In this document: piece after piece, positions 7,322-15,834 of the stretch | How the letters are laid out: every line of letters begins with the position of its first letter | Numbering within the stretch: position 1 is the first letter of the stretch | Assembly (NCBI GenBank): GCA_910586255.1 | Contig: CAJUHR010000037.1 | Coordinates: 1 to 37,282, forward strand | Reading direction: 5' to 3' | DNA from: an uncultured Lachnospiraceae bacterium | GTDB taxonomy: Bacteria; Bacillota; Clostridia; Lachnospirales; Lachnospiraceae | Length of the DNA stretch: 37,282 nt | The notes under the pieces: generated by a model | Told to the model about the DNA's origin: nothing | Databases searched by the model: none | Seen by the model: the letters and a program-made list of their open reading frames with translations, nothing else | Made by a program: the position numbers and the translations under genes

Positions 7322-7821
7322 CTGGTTTTTGCCTCGACTCTTACCGGGGTGATCCTGTCAATCCGGTCGGCCATGGCAGCCAGATTATCCGGCAAAACTC
7401 TTCCTGTAAGAATCACATCTGCCTCTCCCCGGCTTTCCAAAATCTGCAAAAGCTCCGGCTCCCGCACAATGTCATGATCCAAAATCCCCAGCACCTCATC
7501 CAGAATCAAAAGATCACACTCGCCTGTGGCCAGCACCTTTCTTGTGTAGTTGACTCCGTTGCGGATATTGACACATTCCTCCTGCTTTTCCTGCTCCGAA
7601 AGCTCATCAAAGTTACACCCTGCCTTCTCAAAGCGGAATACATTCAGCTCCGGCTCCAGACGCCGAAGCACCTCCATCTTTTCCTGTTTCTGGCTTCCCT
7701 TGAGAAACTGAATGATAATCACCTGTTTTTGCTCAGTCAGTGCCTGAATTCCTCTGCCGAGGGCCATTGCCGTCTTACCGGATCCCTCCCCGTAAATAAT
7801 CTCGATTTTTCCTGTATCCAT
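7318..7821 (-). CDS. CobA/BtuR-like ATP:corrinoid adenosyltransferase
   Basis: The 167-aa protein is a P-loop ATPase of the CobA/CobO type, which transfers the adenosyl group of ATP to cob(I)alamin or its precursors. The Walker A is unusual, YGEGSGKTAMALGRG (family usually GDGKGKT), followed by VIIIQFLKG as in CobA. Walker B is LLILDEVLG. The C-terminal strand reads VILTGR, typical of the family. I set the start at 7821 (MDTGKIEIIYG), with GAGGAG 9 nt upstream. An in-frame extension to 7965 overlaps the neighbour and lacks a binding site. No other cobalamin gene is near. A diverged role for this P-loop protein is possible. Confidence 0.78.
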   Translation of the reverse strand: MDTGKIEIIYGEGSGKTAMALGRGIQALTEQKQVIIIQFLKGSQKQEKMEVLRRLEPELNVFRFEKAGCNFDELSEQEKQEECVNIRNGVNYTRKVLATGECDLLILDEVLGILDHDIVREPELLQILESRGEADVILTGRVLPDNLAAMADRIDRITPVRVEAKTS

Positions 7822-7937
7822 AAGTCTTGCTCCTCTGTACTCCTGACAGCCACTCTGTCTTTTCTGTCTGATATTCCCGCCTGTTTTTCGGCTCTGCCCC
7901 GCCAAATACCGGGCCGGCAAAGCCTCCGGCCGCCTGC

Positions 7938-8579
7938 CTACAATTGGATCTCCCCGTCTCCACATTCCATCTTGCTGATGGAAACCTCATAGGCAACCCG
8001 CTTCTCACATTCTGTCTCAGACAGCTTCTTTGTGTATTCCCGGCTCTGAACTCTTCCCCAGACCCGCACCCGGGTACCCACCTCAAAGCCGGATGCAAAC
8101 CGGGCATTGCGCCCCCAGGCAATACATGGAATATAATCCGACTTACCGTAGGGCCGGTTCACTGCCAGCAGCAGATCCGCAATCTCCCGTCCCAGAGGAG
8201 TCTTCCGGTAAATGGGCGCTTTGCATATATAACCGTCCAGAAAGATCTGGTTTGTTCTGGTATAGTCAGTAAACTCCTCCATAAAGTTGATTTCCCGGAC
8301 AAACACTGACAGCACCAGGCGGTTTTTCACCCCTTCATGCCGGTTATAGGAACGAAACTGGCCGATAGCCTCCACTGTACAGCCCCGGTAATCCTCCTGT
8401 ACATGAATCAGACGGTCAGAAATCATCAGAGGGATAATATCTGCCTGCTCGCTTAAGCGGCTGACTGCCACATCCACCACATAAAAGCCTTCCCCGAACA
8501 CCTCATGACTAAAGGTAAATTCAGAAATAATCTCTCCAATTACACTCACTTTGTTATTTTCAATTACTTTTTCTGCCAT
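7938..8579 (-). CDS. SSB-like protein with two OB-fold regions
   Basis: The 213-residue protein has two apparent OB-fold modules. The first runs about 7-105 (KVSVIGEIISEFTFSHEVFGEG...). The second runs about 115-205 and begins NQIFLDGYICKAPIYRKTPLG, which is the classic SSB/PriB pattern including IPCIAWGRNA and GTRVRVWGRVQSR. It probably binds single-stranded DNA. It lacks the acidic DDDIPF-type tail that recruits partners in housekeeping SSB and ends GDGEIQL. I chose 8579 as start because AGGAG lies 9 nt before that ATG; the frame extends to 8732 without a better site. It follows typA on the same strand with a 155-bp gap. Confidence 0.75.
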   Translation of the reverse strand: MAEKVIENNKVSVIGEIISEFTFSHEVFGEGFYVVDVAVSRLSEQADIIPLMISDRLIHVQEDYRGCTVEAIGQFRSYNRHEGVKNRLVLSVFVREINFMEEFTDYTRTNQIFLDGYICKAPIYRKTPLGREIADLLLAVNRPYGKSDYIPCIAWGRNARFASGFEVGTRVRVWGRVQSREYTKKLSETECEKRVAYEVSISKMECGDGEIQL

Positions 8580-8734
8580 GGTACTTCTCTCCTCTTCCTT
8601 TTTCATATTCATATTTTGCTTTTTACCGTTGCCGGTTCTTCTCTTAATATGTCTATGAAAAAAGAGACATAGATATGTGGCTTTTCGCTCGCCAAATCCC
8701 GACACGATCCTCAAGTCCAATTTTCCCGCCAAAG

Positions 8735-10558
8735 CTATTTCTTAAAAGAAGCGCGCTTGCGCAGGGTGGGATCCAAAATCTTCTTCCGAATCCTCAGATT
8801 TGACGGAGTCACCTCCAACAGTTCATCCGTATCAATAAATTCCAGGCACTGCTCTAAACTCATCTCTTTTTTAGGTACCAGCTTGAGAGCCTCATCAGCG
8901 CTGGAGGAACGGGTGTTTGTCAGCTTTTTCGTCTTGCAGACATTGACCTCAATATCCTCCGACTTGGGATTCTGGCCGATGACCATGCCGGAATACACCC
9001 TCTCCCCTGGCCCTACAAACAAAAGGCCTCTCTCCTGGGCGTTAAAAAGCCCGTAGGTAATGGTCTCGCCGCTCTCATAAGCTATGAGAGAGCCTGTCTT
9101 CCGGTAATTTACATCTCCCTTATAGGGGGCATAGTCATCAAAAATCGTATTCATGATCCCGTTGCCCTTTGTGTCCGTGAGAAACTCTCCCCGGTATCCG
9201 ATCAGCCCCCTGGACGGAATAGAAAATTCCAGACGGGTGTAACCGCCGCTCATGGGGCTCATACCCTGGAGCTCTCCCTTGCGGGAGGTCAGCTTCTGAA
9301 TCACCGTGCCGGTGAACTCCTCCGGTACATCGATATAGGCCAGTTCCATGGGTTCTAACTTTTGATTTCTCTCGTTGAACTTATAGAGCACCTCTGCCTT
9401 GCTGACTGCAAACTCATACCCCTCCCGGCGCATGTTTTCAATAAGCACCGACAAGTGGAGCTCTCCCCTACCAGACACCTTAAAGCAGTCAGGGGAATCC
9501 GTCTCCTCCACCCGCAAACTCACATCCGTATTCAGCTCCTTGAACAGTCTCTCCCGTATATGGCGGGATGTGACATATTTACCCTCCTGTCCTGCCAAAG
9601 GACTGTCATTAACCATAAAATTCATGGCAATGGTGGGCTCGGAGATTTTTTGGAACGGAATGGACTCAGGATTCTCCGGGGAACAGAGAGTATCTCCGAT
9701 GTGGAGATCCGTGATGCCGGACACTGCCACAATATCTCCCACAGTGGCCTCCAAAACCTCCACCCGGTTCAATCCGTCAAACTGATACAGCTTGCCAATC
9801 TTTACCCGGCGCAGCTTGTCCGGGTCATGGTGATTAACGATCACGCACTCCTGATTGACGTGAATCGTGCCGTTGTCAATCTTGCCAATGCCGATCCGTC
9901 CCACATATTCATTGTAGTCAATGGTGCTGATTAACATTTGGGTATCTGCCTCAGGGTTGCCCTCCGGAGCCGGAATGTAATCCACGATCGTCTCAAACAG
10001 AGGCCTCATATCCTCCTCCGGATCCTCCAGATTCTTTTTGGCAAAGCCTGCCCGGGCTGATGCAAATATAAAGGGACAGTCCAGCTGCTCGTCAGAGGCA
10101 TCCAGATCCATAAACAGCTCCAGCACCTCATCAATCACTTCCTCCGGCCGGGCTTCCGGACGGTCAATCTTATTGATACAGACAATGGCAGGCAGATCCA
10201 GCTCCAGAGCCTTCTTGAGCACAAACTTTGTCTGGGGCATGGGACCCTCGTAGGCGTCCACCACCAGGATCACCCCGTTTACCATCTTTAGAACCCGCTC
10301 CACCTCTCCCCCGAAATCTGCATGTCCGGGGGTATCAATAATATTAATCTTGGTATTCTTGTAAAAAACGGCCGTATTCTTGGAAAGGATGGTGATTCCC
10401 CGCTCCCGCTCAATATCATTGGAATCCATGACCCGCTCCACAACCTCCTGGTTGGCGCGGAAAACACCGCTGCTTTTCAAAAGCTCATCCACCAGAGTAG
10501 TCTTGCCGTGATCCACGTGGGCAATAATCGCTATGTTTCTAACATCGTCTCTTTTCAT
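8735..10558 (-). CDS. typA: Translational GTPase TypA/BipA
   Basis: This ribosome-associated GTPase is related to EF-G and LepA and acts in ribosome assembly and stress adaptation. The full length is 607 aa. G1 is AHVDHGKTT (13-21), G3 is DTPGHADFGGEV and G4 is NKID. The switch region has DSNDIERERGITI. The TypA-specific C-terminal domain includes RGLIGYRGEFLTDTKGNGIM and the conserved SADEALKL. GGAGGAGAACG directly precedes the ATG. It is transcribed from the 10625-10653 promoter through a short leader with a strong hairpin that ends just before the ribosome binding site. Confidence 0.97.
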   Translation of the reverse strand: MKRDDVRNIAIIAHVDHGKTTLVDELLKSSGVFRANQEVVERVMDSNDIERERGITILSKNTAVFYKNTKINIIDTPGHADFGGEVERVLKMVNGVILVVDAYEGPMPQTKFVLKKALELDLPAIVCINKIDRPEARPEEVIDEVLELFMDLDASDEQLDCPFIFASARAGFAKKNLEDPEEDMRPLFETIVDYIPAPEGNPEADTQMLISTIDYNEYVGRIGIGKIDNGTIHVNQECVIVNHHDPDKLRRVKIGKLYQFDGLNRVEVLEATVGDIVAVSGITDLHIGDTLCSPENPESIPFQKISEPTIAMNFMVNDSPLAGQEGKYVTSRHIRERLFKELNTDVSLRVEETDSPDCFKVSGRGELHLSVLIENMRREGYEFAVSKAEVLYKFNERNQKLEPMELAYIDVPEEFTGTVIQKLTSRKGELQGMSPMSGGYTRLEFSIPSRGLIGYRGEFLTDTKGNGIMNTIFDDYAPYKGDVNYRKTGSLIAYESGETITYGLFNAQERGLLFVGPGERVYSGMVIGQNPKSEDIEVNVCKTKKLTNTRSSSADEALKLVPKKEMSLEQCLEFIDTDELLEVTPSNLRIRKKILDPTLRKRASFKK

Positions 10559-10573
10559 CGTTCTCCTCCAAAA

Positions 10574-10604
10574 GAGCTAAGAACACGGTGTCGGTCCTTA
10601 GCTC
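10574..10604 (-). promoter_or_regulatory. Leader hairpin just upstream of typA ribosome binding site
   Basis: GAGCTAAG (10574-10581) and CTTAGCTC (10597-10604) form a perfect 8-bp stem, extendable inward, in the typA 5' UTR. Its base lies a few nt from the GGAGGAG site. On minus it is followed by TTTTGGAGG, so an attenuator or translation-modulating role is possible. The role is inferred. Confidence 0.45.
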
Positions 10605-10624
10605 CTGGTAATCTACAGTGTATA

Positions 10625-10653
10625 AATATAGCATTTCCAAAGGGAGATTGCAA
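10625..10653 (-). promoter_or_regulatory. Promoter of typA
   Basis: TTGCAA (10648-10653), 17-bp spacer, TATATT (10625-10630) on minus. The start near 10618 gives a leader of about 60 nt. Confidence 0.7.
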
Positions 10654-10667
10654 GTGGTATTTCAGGT

Positions 10668-11321
10668 TTAATCCTCAAAAAGGACCATTTTCCCGCCTGT
10701 TATGCCATAATATAAGGTTCCTTCATCCTCAATCCTTGCCTTTCCCGCCGTTCGCTCCGTGATTCGCGCCGTCAGCTGGTCTGCTAAGGACAAGGGCGCC
10801 ATCAAAGTCACAGCCACCTGATCCGTGTATTCGGTGTCCAGTATAAAGACCTCCATCTGGCCTGCCACATACTGAATTTTTCCAATCCCATTATAATCTG
10901 TAAGAATGTGAAGGCGCTTTCCGGGGAGCTTCTCCACAATCACACTGCGGCGCAGCCCTTCCTGAACCGCTCCTGAGTAAGCCCGGACCAGGCCGCCGGT
11001 CCCTAAGAGAGTTCCCCCGAAATATCGGGTCACCACCGCACAAACATCCCGGAGCCCTTCACCTAAAAGCACATCCAGCATAGGCCGTCCGGCTGTCTGA
11101 GCCGGCTCCCCGTCATCGCTGCACCGGCTTATCTGTCCTCTCTCGCCGATCACCCAGGCATAGCAGTTGTGTCTGGCATCCCAATATTTTTTCTTCGTCT
11201 CCTCCACAAAGGCCATTGCCTCCTCCTCCGATTTCACCGGCCTGATAGTGGCGATAAACCGGGATTTCTTTTCCACGAGCTCCCCCTGACCTCCCTGATA
11301 CAAAATCTTATACGGCTCCAT
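10668..11321 (-). CDS. YigZ/IMPACT family protein
   Basis: 217 residues of the UPF0029/IMPACT family (E. coli YigZ, B. subtilis YvyE). The N-terminal IMPACT domain spans about 10-120, with the signature DARHNCYAWVIG, SDDGEPAQTAGRPML and VVTRYFGGTLLGTGGLVRAYSGA. The C-terminal ferredoxin-like DUF1949 domain follows. The biochemical role is not settled; eukaryotic IMPACT modulates the Gcn2 kinase. I chose 11321 as start since GGGAGG lies upstream of that ATG and the extension to 11372 runs into the divergent promoter. It is divergent from the penicillin-binding protein gene. Confidence 0.92.
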   Translation of the reverse strand: MEPYKILYQGGQGELVEKKSRFIATIRPVKSEEEAMAFVEETKKKYWDARHNCYAWVIGERGQISRCSDDGEPAQTAGRPMLDVLLGEGLRDVCAVVTRYFGGTLLGTGGLVRAYSGAVQEGLRRSVIVEKLPGKRLHILTDYNGIGKIQYVAGQMEVFILDTEYTDQVAVTLMAPLSLADQLTARITERTAGKARIEDEGTLYYGITGGKMVLFED

Positions 11322-11356
11322 CACAGACCCTACCTCCCTTAATAATATCATCCTTA

Positions 11357-11385
11357 TTGAATTGTACCACAATTTTTGATATAAT
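11357..11385 (+). promoter_or_regulatory. Promoter of class A PBP gene
   Basis: TTGAAT (11357-11362), 17-bp spacer, perfect TATAAT (11380-11385) on plus. The ATG is at 11429 behind AAAAGGAGG. Confidence 0.8.
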
Positions 11386-11428
11386 GGTATCTGGGTTTTT
11401 GTCCGAGCCCTCTAAAAGGAGGAATATC

Positions 11429-14101
11429 ATGAATTACGGAAAAAAAGCAACCGAAAAAAGGATAAAAGCGGCCAGCTCCAACGCCGAGAAATATACCTCC
11501 CGTATATTACTGACCATATTTAAGACCTGCTTCGTCCTCTGTTTGTTTACCGTCCTGGTGGTATGCAGCACAGGTCTTGGCATGTTCATGGGCATCATTG
11601 ACAGCGCTCCGGATATTGATGTGGAGAGCATTGTTCCCATGGGTTATGCCACCACCATCTATGACAGCGCCGGCAATCTGACCGACACGCTGGTCATGGC
11701 AGGAGCCAACCGGGAGGAGGCTACCTATGACGAGCTTCCCGAAGATCTGATCAATGCCTTTGTGGCCATTGAGGACTCCCGCTTCTGGAAACACAACGGT
11801 ATTGACCTGCGCTCCATCTCCCGGGCCGCCTACGGCGTTCTCACCGGAGAAAACAGGGGCGGAGGCAGCACCCTTACCCAGCAGCTGATCAAAAACAATG
11901 TGTTCAACGGCGGTATGGAGTCCAGCTTCGGCGCCAAGCTGGAAAGAAAGCTTCAGGAGCAGTATCTGGCAGTCCAGCTCAGCAAATCCATGGACAAGCA
12001 GCTGATCCTGACTAACTATTTAAACACTATCAATCTGGGAAACAATGCCCTGGGAGTAAAGGTGGCCGCCCGCCGCTACTTTGACAAGGAGGTCTCCGAT
12101 CTGACCCTGTCCGAGGCCACGGTCTTAGCCGGAATCACCCAGAGCCCGTCCCGCTATGACCCCATCTCCCATCCGGAAAACAATGCCGAAAAACGGGCCA
12201 TCATTCTTCAGTACATGGTGGATCAGGGCTACATTGACAAGGACCGGCAGGAGGAGGCTTTAGCTGATGACGTGTATGCCCGTATTCAGAACGTAAATCT
12301 TGTGGCCCGGGAGACAGCCGCCACCCCCTACAGCTATTTTACCGATGAGCTGATTCAGCAGGTAAAGGATTCTTTGATGGAAAAGCTTGGCTATTCGGAG
12401 ACCCAGGCCCACAATCTGCTCTACGGCGGCGGCTTACAGATCCAGACCACCTTAGACCCTGAAATCCAGGCCATTGTAGATGAGGAGATCAACAATCCGG
12501 CCAACTATACGGCCACCCGCTACTCCATTGAGTACCGCCTTTCCGTGACCCATGGGGACGGAACCACGGAGCATTTCTCCGAAAGGGACATTTTAAACTG
12601 GCATAAATCCACCCTTCATGACCGGCATGACGGCCTGTACAACACAGAGGACGCCGCCCAGGCGGATGTGGACGCCTACAAGGCTCAGCTGCTTTCAGAG
12701 GGGGATGAGATCATTGGGGAAAAACTGACCAAGGTCATGCAGCCTCAGGTTTCCTTCGTGATCATGGATCAGCGGACCGGCCAGGTAAAGGCGGTCAGCG
12801 GCGGCCGGGGACAGAAAACCGACAGCCTGACCTTAAACCGGGCCACCAACTCCACCAGACAGCCGGGCTCCACCTTTAAGGTTATCACGGCCTTTGCACC
12901 GGCCATTGACACCTGCGGTTCCACCTTGGGCACGGTCTACTACGATGAACCCTTTACCGTTGGCCAAAAGACCTTTAAAAACTGGTACAGTCAAGGTTAT
13001 CTGGGGTATTCCAGCATCCGGGACGGCATTATCTACTCCATGAATATTGTGGCGGTCCGCTGCCTGATGGAGACGGTTTCTCCCCAGCTGGGAGTGGAAT
13101 ATGCCAAAAATTTCGGCATCACCACCCTGACAGACACGGATCTCAATGCAGCCACTGCCTTAGGCGGCCTCACAAAGGGTGTGACCAACTTAGAGCTGAC
13201 GGCGGCCTATGCCTCCATCGCCAACGGCGGCGTGTATACCAAGCCGGTATTTTTCACCAGAATTTTGGATCACAACGGAAAGATCCTTATAGACAATGAA
13301 CCGGAGACCCACCGGGTGCTCAAGGATTCCACGGCTTTCCTTCTGACCGATGCCTTGTCGGACTCCATGGAAAGCCACCGCAAATTTTCCCGCTCCGGGG
13401 TCAGTGTCAACTCCACCAGCGTGGCTGCCAATATTCCCGGCATGTCCAACGCGGGCAAGAGCGGCACCACCTCCAACAATGTGGATATCTGGTTTGTAGG
13501 CTTTACTCCCTACTATACGGCCGGTATCTGGGCCGGCTGTGACAACAACCAGCGCCTTGGAGGCGGCGGCTTAAACGGCAACACCTCCTTCCACAAGGCA
13601 ATCTGGCGAAAAATCATGACACGGCTTCATGAGAACCTGGCCGATCCGGGCTTTGAGGTGCCGGACAGTGTGGAGACTGCTGAGATATGCCGGAAATCCG
13701 GAAAGCTGGCTATCCCCGGCGTCTGCTCCGCCGATCCCCGGGGCAATGCTATCTACACGGAATATTTTGCAAAGGGCACCGTACCCACAGAGGTTTGTGA
13801 TACCCATGTGCGGGCCACCGTGTGCTCTGCCACTGGGCTGCTTCCCGGTTCCTGGTGCCCGCGGGCCACTCATGTTCGCATCGCCCTTCCTGCTGACGCG
13901 CAGAGCTCCACCGATGACTCGGCCTTTGCCCTGCCCTCCCGCCGCTGTCCCGGCCATGCTGCAACAGTCATTGAGCCGCCGGCAGGTGAGACACAGGAAA
14001 GCCAGGAGAGTACCGAACCAAAGCCCATCGGCCCCGGGTACGTATCTCCCGGCGCCGAATATTCCGGGTCCGCCATCTCCAAAGGACCCGGGCAGGATTG
14101 A
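11429..14101 (+). CDS. Class A penicillin-binding protein (PBP1a type)
   Basis: The 890-aa bifunctional peptidoglycan synthase polymerises lipid II and cross-links stem peptides outside the membrane. A short basic cytoplasmic tail is followed by one membrane helix (about 25-57). The GT51 glycosyltransferase spans about 95-260, with catalytic Glu115 in AIEDSRFW, GGGSTLTQQLIKN and the LNTINLGNNALG motif. The transpeptidase has STFK at 481-484, SMN at 537-539 and KSGT at 677-680. A Cys-containing, Pro/Glu-rich tail of about 150 residues ends the protein. AAAAGGAGG lies 6 nt before ATG. The gene is monocistronic and ends at the hairpin 14138-14185. Confidence 0.96.
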   Translation: MNYGKKATEKRIKAASSNAEKYTSRILLTIFKTCFVLCLFTVLVVCSTGLGMFMGIIDSAPDIDVESIVPMGYATTIYDSAGNLTDTLVMAGANREEATYDELPEDLINAFVAIEDSRFWKHNGIDLRSISRAAYGVLTGENRGGGSTLTQQLIKNNVFNGGMESSFGAKLERKLQEQYLAVQLSKSMDKQLILTNYLNTINLGNNALGVKVAARRYFDKEVSDLTLSEATVLAGITQSPSRYDPISHPENNAEKRAIILQYMVDQGYIDKDRQEEALADDVYARIQNVNLVARETAATPYSYFTDELIQQVKDSLMEKLGYSETQAHNLLYGGGLQIQTTLDPEIQAIVDEEINNPANYTATRYSIEYRLSVTHGDGTTEHFSERDILNWHKSTLHDRHDGLYNTEDAAQADVDAYKAQLLSEGDEIIGEKLTKVMQPQVSFVIMDQRTGQVKAVSGGRGQKTDSLTLNRATNSTRQPGSTFKVITAFAPAIDTCGSTLGTVYYDEPFTVGQKTFKNWYSQGYLGYSSIRDGIIYSMNIVAVRCLMETVSPQLGVEYAKNFGITTLTDTDLNAATALGGLTKGVTNLELTAAYASIANGGVYTKPVFFTRILDHNGKILIDNEPETHRVLKDSTAFLLTDALSDSMESHRKFSRSGVSVNSTSVAANIPGMSNAGKSGTTSNNVDIWFVGFTPYYTAGIWAGCDNNQRLGGGGLNGNTSFHKAIWRKIMTRLHENLADPGFEVPDSVETAEICRKSGKLAIPGVCSADPRGNAIYTEYFAKGTVPTEVCDTHVRATVCSATGLLPGSWCPRATHVRIALPADAQSSTDDSAFALPSRRCPGHAATVIEPPAGETQESQESTEPKPIGPGYVSPGAEYSGSAISKGPGQD

Positions 14102-14137
14102 TTCATATAGCGTCTGTATTGTATACCTCAAAATAAG

Positions 14138-14185
14138 AGCAGCAGGAGCTTCCTTTTACAAAACACTCCTGCTGCTTTTATTTTG
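14138..14185. terminator. Terminator between convergent pbp and spoVAE
   Basis: AGCAGCAGGAG (14138-14148) pairs perfectly with CTCCTGCTGCT (14166-14176). TTTATTTTG follows on plus, and a weaker CTTATTTTG on minus, so it may serve both genes. Confidence 0.85.
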
Positions 14186-14239
14186 CGTTGCGAACCATAT
14201 TTCTCTTCTTGCCCACCTGCCGCGTTTCCGGTAAGTCTC

Positions 14240-14599
14240 TCACTCCTTCATCTTCGGTTTAAAAGCCAGAGAGCCCAGATATCCGAAGATCATAGCTCCT
14301 GCTATTCCCGCAGAAGCGGCCGTCAGACCGCCTTTAAATATTCCTAAAAAGCCTTCCTCACCCAAGCTTTTGGCCACTCCCTTCCACAGGGTGTTGCCGA
14401 ATCCCAAAAGCGGCACGGACGCGCCGGCCCCGGCCCACTGAACAAAGGGTTCATAGACTCCCAGACAGCCCAGGATTGCCCCGGATACCACCAAAAGAAC
14501 CATCACCCGTCCCGGCATCAGCTTTGTTTTACTAAGCAGGATCTGAACCAGAGCACAGATGACGCCTCCCACCAAAAATGCCTTTATTAACTCCATCAT
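14240..14599 (-). CDS. spoVAE: Stage V sporulation protein AE
   Basis: This 119-aa membrane protein is part of the SpoVA channel, which moves Ca-dipicolinate into the forespore and out at germination. It starts MMELIKAFLVGGVICALVQ and has about four hydrophobic segments with conserved LMPGRVMVLLVV and PLLGFGNTLWKGV. It overlaps spoVAD by an ATGA (14596-14599), so the two are translationally coupled. No spoVAC lies in this cluster. Confidence 0.93.
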   Translation of the reverse strand: MMELIKAFLVGGVICALVQILLSKTKLMPGRVMVLLVVSGAILGCLGVYEPFVQWAGAGASVPLLGFGNTLWKGVAKSLGEEGFLGIFKGGLTAASAGIAGAMIFGYLGSLAFKPKMKE

Positions 14600-15624
14600 T
14601 TCTTCTTATTCCCTCCTGTTCTCTCCAGTATCACCCCGTGGGCAATGCCCGGAATGCTCTGTCCTTCATTGTAGCTGACTGTGGACAGAAGTGCTCCGGT
14701 AGGTACAAACAGCACCCGCCTCCATTCTCCCTTAAGCATTTGGGGGAGAATAAAGGCACAGAGGGTCACGGCCGCGCAGCCGCACCCGCTTCCCCCGGAA
14801 TGGGTATCCTGACTCTTGTTGTCATAGATTTCCAGACCACAGTCCATGTGTTTATCCGACAGGTCATGTCCCTCATTTTTCATAAAATCCAGCAGAATCT
14901 TCTTTCCCACCTCTCCCAGATCCCCGGTAATAATCTTGTCATACCAACCCTCATCCACTCCCAGATCCTTAAAATTCTGCATAATGGTGTCCCAGGCTGC
15001 AGGAGCCATGGCTGCTCCCATATTCATGGAATCCTTTGCCCCTAAGTCCACCATTCTTCCGGTAGTGATGCCTGTGACCTTTACCTGCTCCTCCTTCCCC
15101 TTAGCCGACAGCACCAGTGCTCCGCAGCCGGTAACCGTCCATGTGGTACACTGAGGCCTTTGATTTCCATACCCCAGGGGAAAACGGAACTGCTTTTCTG
15201 CTGTGGCATAATGGCTGGATGCCATGGCCATCACCTTATCTGCATGGCCCCCGTCAATACACATGGCTCCAAGACTTAAGGCTTCGCCTATGGTAGAACA
15301 GGCTCCGTACAGTCCGAAAAGGGGAATCTCCAGATCCACGGTACCGAAGGATGTGGCAATCAGCTGTCCCAGCAGATCTCCCGCAAACAGATATCGGACA
15401 TCCTTTCGATGAATGTCCCCCTTTTCCAGTGCCAGATCCGCCGCCTGCTTCTGCATGGCAGACTCCGCCTGCTCCCAGTTCTCCGAGCCGAACATAGGGT
15501 CCTGTTCCACCACATCAATGGCCTTCCCCAGAGGGCCTTCTCCCTCCTTCTTTCCGGCAACAGAGGCCATTCCTATGATGTATGCCGGATGTTCAAACAA
15601 CAAACTTGCTTTTCCTTTTTGCAT
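14596..15624 (-). CDS. spoVAD: Stage V sporulation protein AD
   Basis: 342 aa with the thiolase-like fold of SpoVAD, the dipicolinate-binding subunit of the SpoVA complex. Family segments seen are FAGDLLGQLIATSFG, LYGACSTIGEALSLGA, SSHYATAEKQFRFPLGYG and the C-terminal HSGGSGCGCAAVT. AAAGGAG precedes the ATG by about 10 nt. It forms an operon with spoVAE. A candidate forespore (sigma-F/G) promoter lies about 65 bp upstream. The usual first member spoVAC is replaced here by an unrelated Memo-AMMECR1 gene with its own terminator. Confidence 0.95.
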   Translation of the reverse strand: MQKGKASLLFEHPAYIIGMASVAGKKEGEGPLGKAIDVVEQDPMFGSENWEQAESAMQKQAADLALEKGDIHRKDVRYLFAGDLLGQLIATSFGTVDLEIPLFGLYGACSTIGEALSLGAMCIDGGHADKVMAMASSHYATAEKQFRFPLGYGNQRPQCTTWTVTGCGALVLSAKGKEEQVKVTGITTGRMVDLGAKDSMNMGAAMAPAAWDTIMQNFKDLGVDEGWYDKIITGDLGEVGKKILLDFMKNEGHDLSDKHMDCGLEIYDNKSQDTHSGGSGCGCAAVTLCAFILPQMLKGEWRRVLFVPTGALLSTVSYNEGQSIPGIAHGVILERTGGNKKK

Positions 15625-15689
15625 TGCTCTAGCTCCTTTTACTTACGACTGCTTATCTGTCCCCAGCAAAATATTGCAGGATTACTATT

Positions 15690-15718
15690 ACTTTGTCCAT
15701 TTTCCTTTTGTGATATTC
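15690..15718 (-). promoter_or_regulatory. Candidate sigma-F/G promoter of spoVAD-spoVAE
   Basis: On minus: GAATA (15714-15718), 15-bp spacer, GGACAAAGT (15690-15698). The second element fits the forespore -10 pattern GGnnAnAnT, and the first fits four of five positions. No good sigma-A promoter is seen. The match is suggestive only. Confidence 0.4.
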
Positions 15719-15721
15719 CTT

Positions 15722-15743
15722 TTTTATGATACCAAGATCAAAA
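15722..15743. repeat. Copy 1 of a 22-bp dispersed motif
   Basis: TTTTATGATACC followed by AAGATCAAAA. The same motif occurs at 24712-24733 with two differences in 22 bases. Each copy lies in an intergenic region upstream of a gene start (spoVAD here, flotillin there). Confidence 0.5.
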
Positions 15744-15782
15744 GGTCAAAAACACTGAAAAGCAGCCATTTTTTACAGAAAC

Positions 15783-15824
15783 AGAGCCGGCCAGCCTGGG
15801 TTATATTCCCTGCTGACCGGCTCT
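15783..15824 (-). terminator. Terminator of Memo-AMMECR1 gene
   Basis: AGAGCCGG (15783-15790) pairs with CCGGCTCT (15817-15824), and inner bases pair too. On minus it is followed by GTTTCTGT, so the U-tract is weak. Confidence 0.55.
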
Positions 15825-15834
15825 CTCCGATCTG

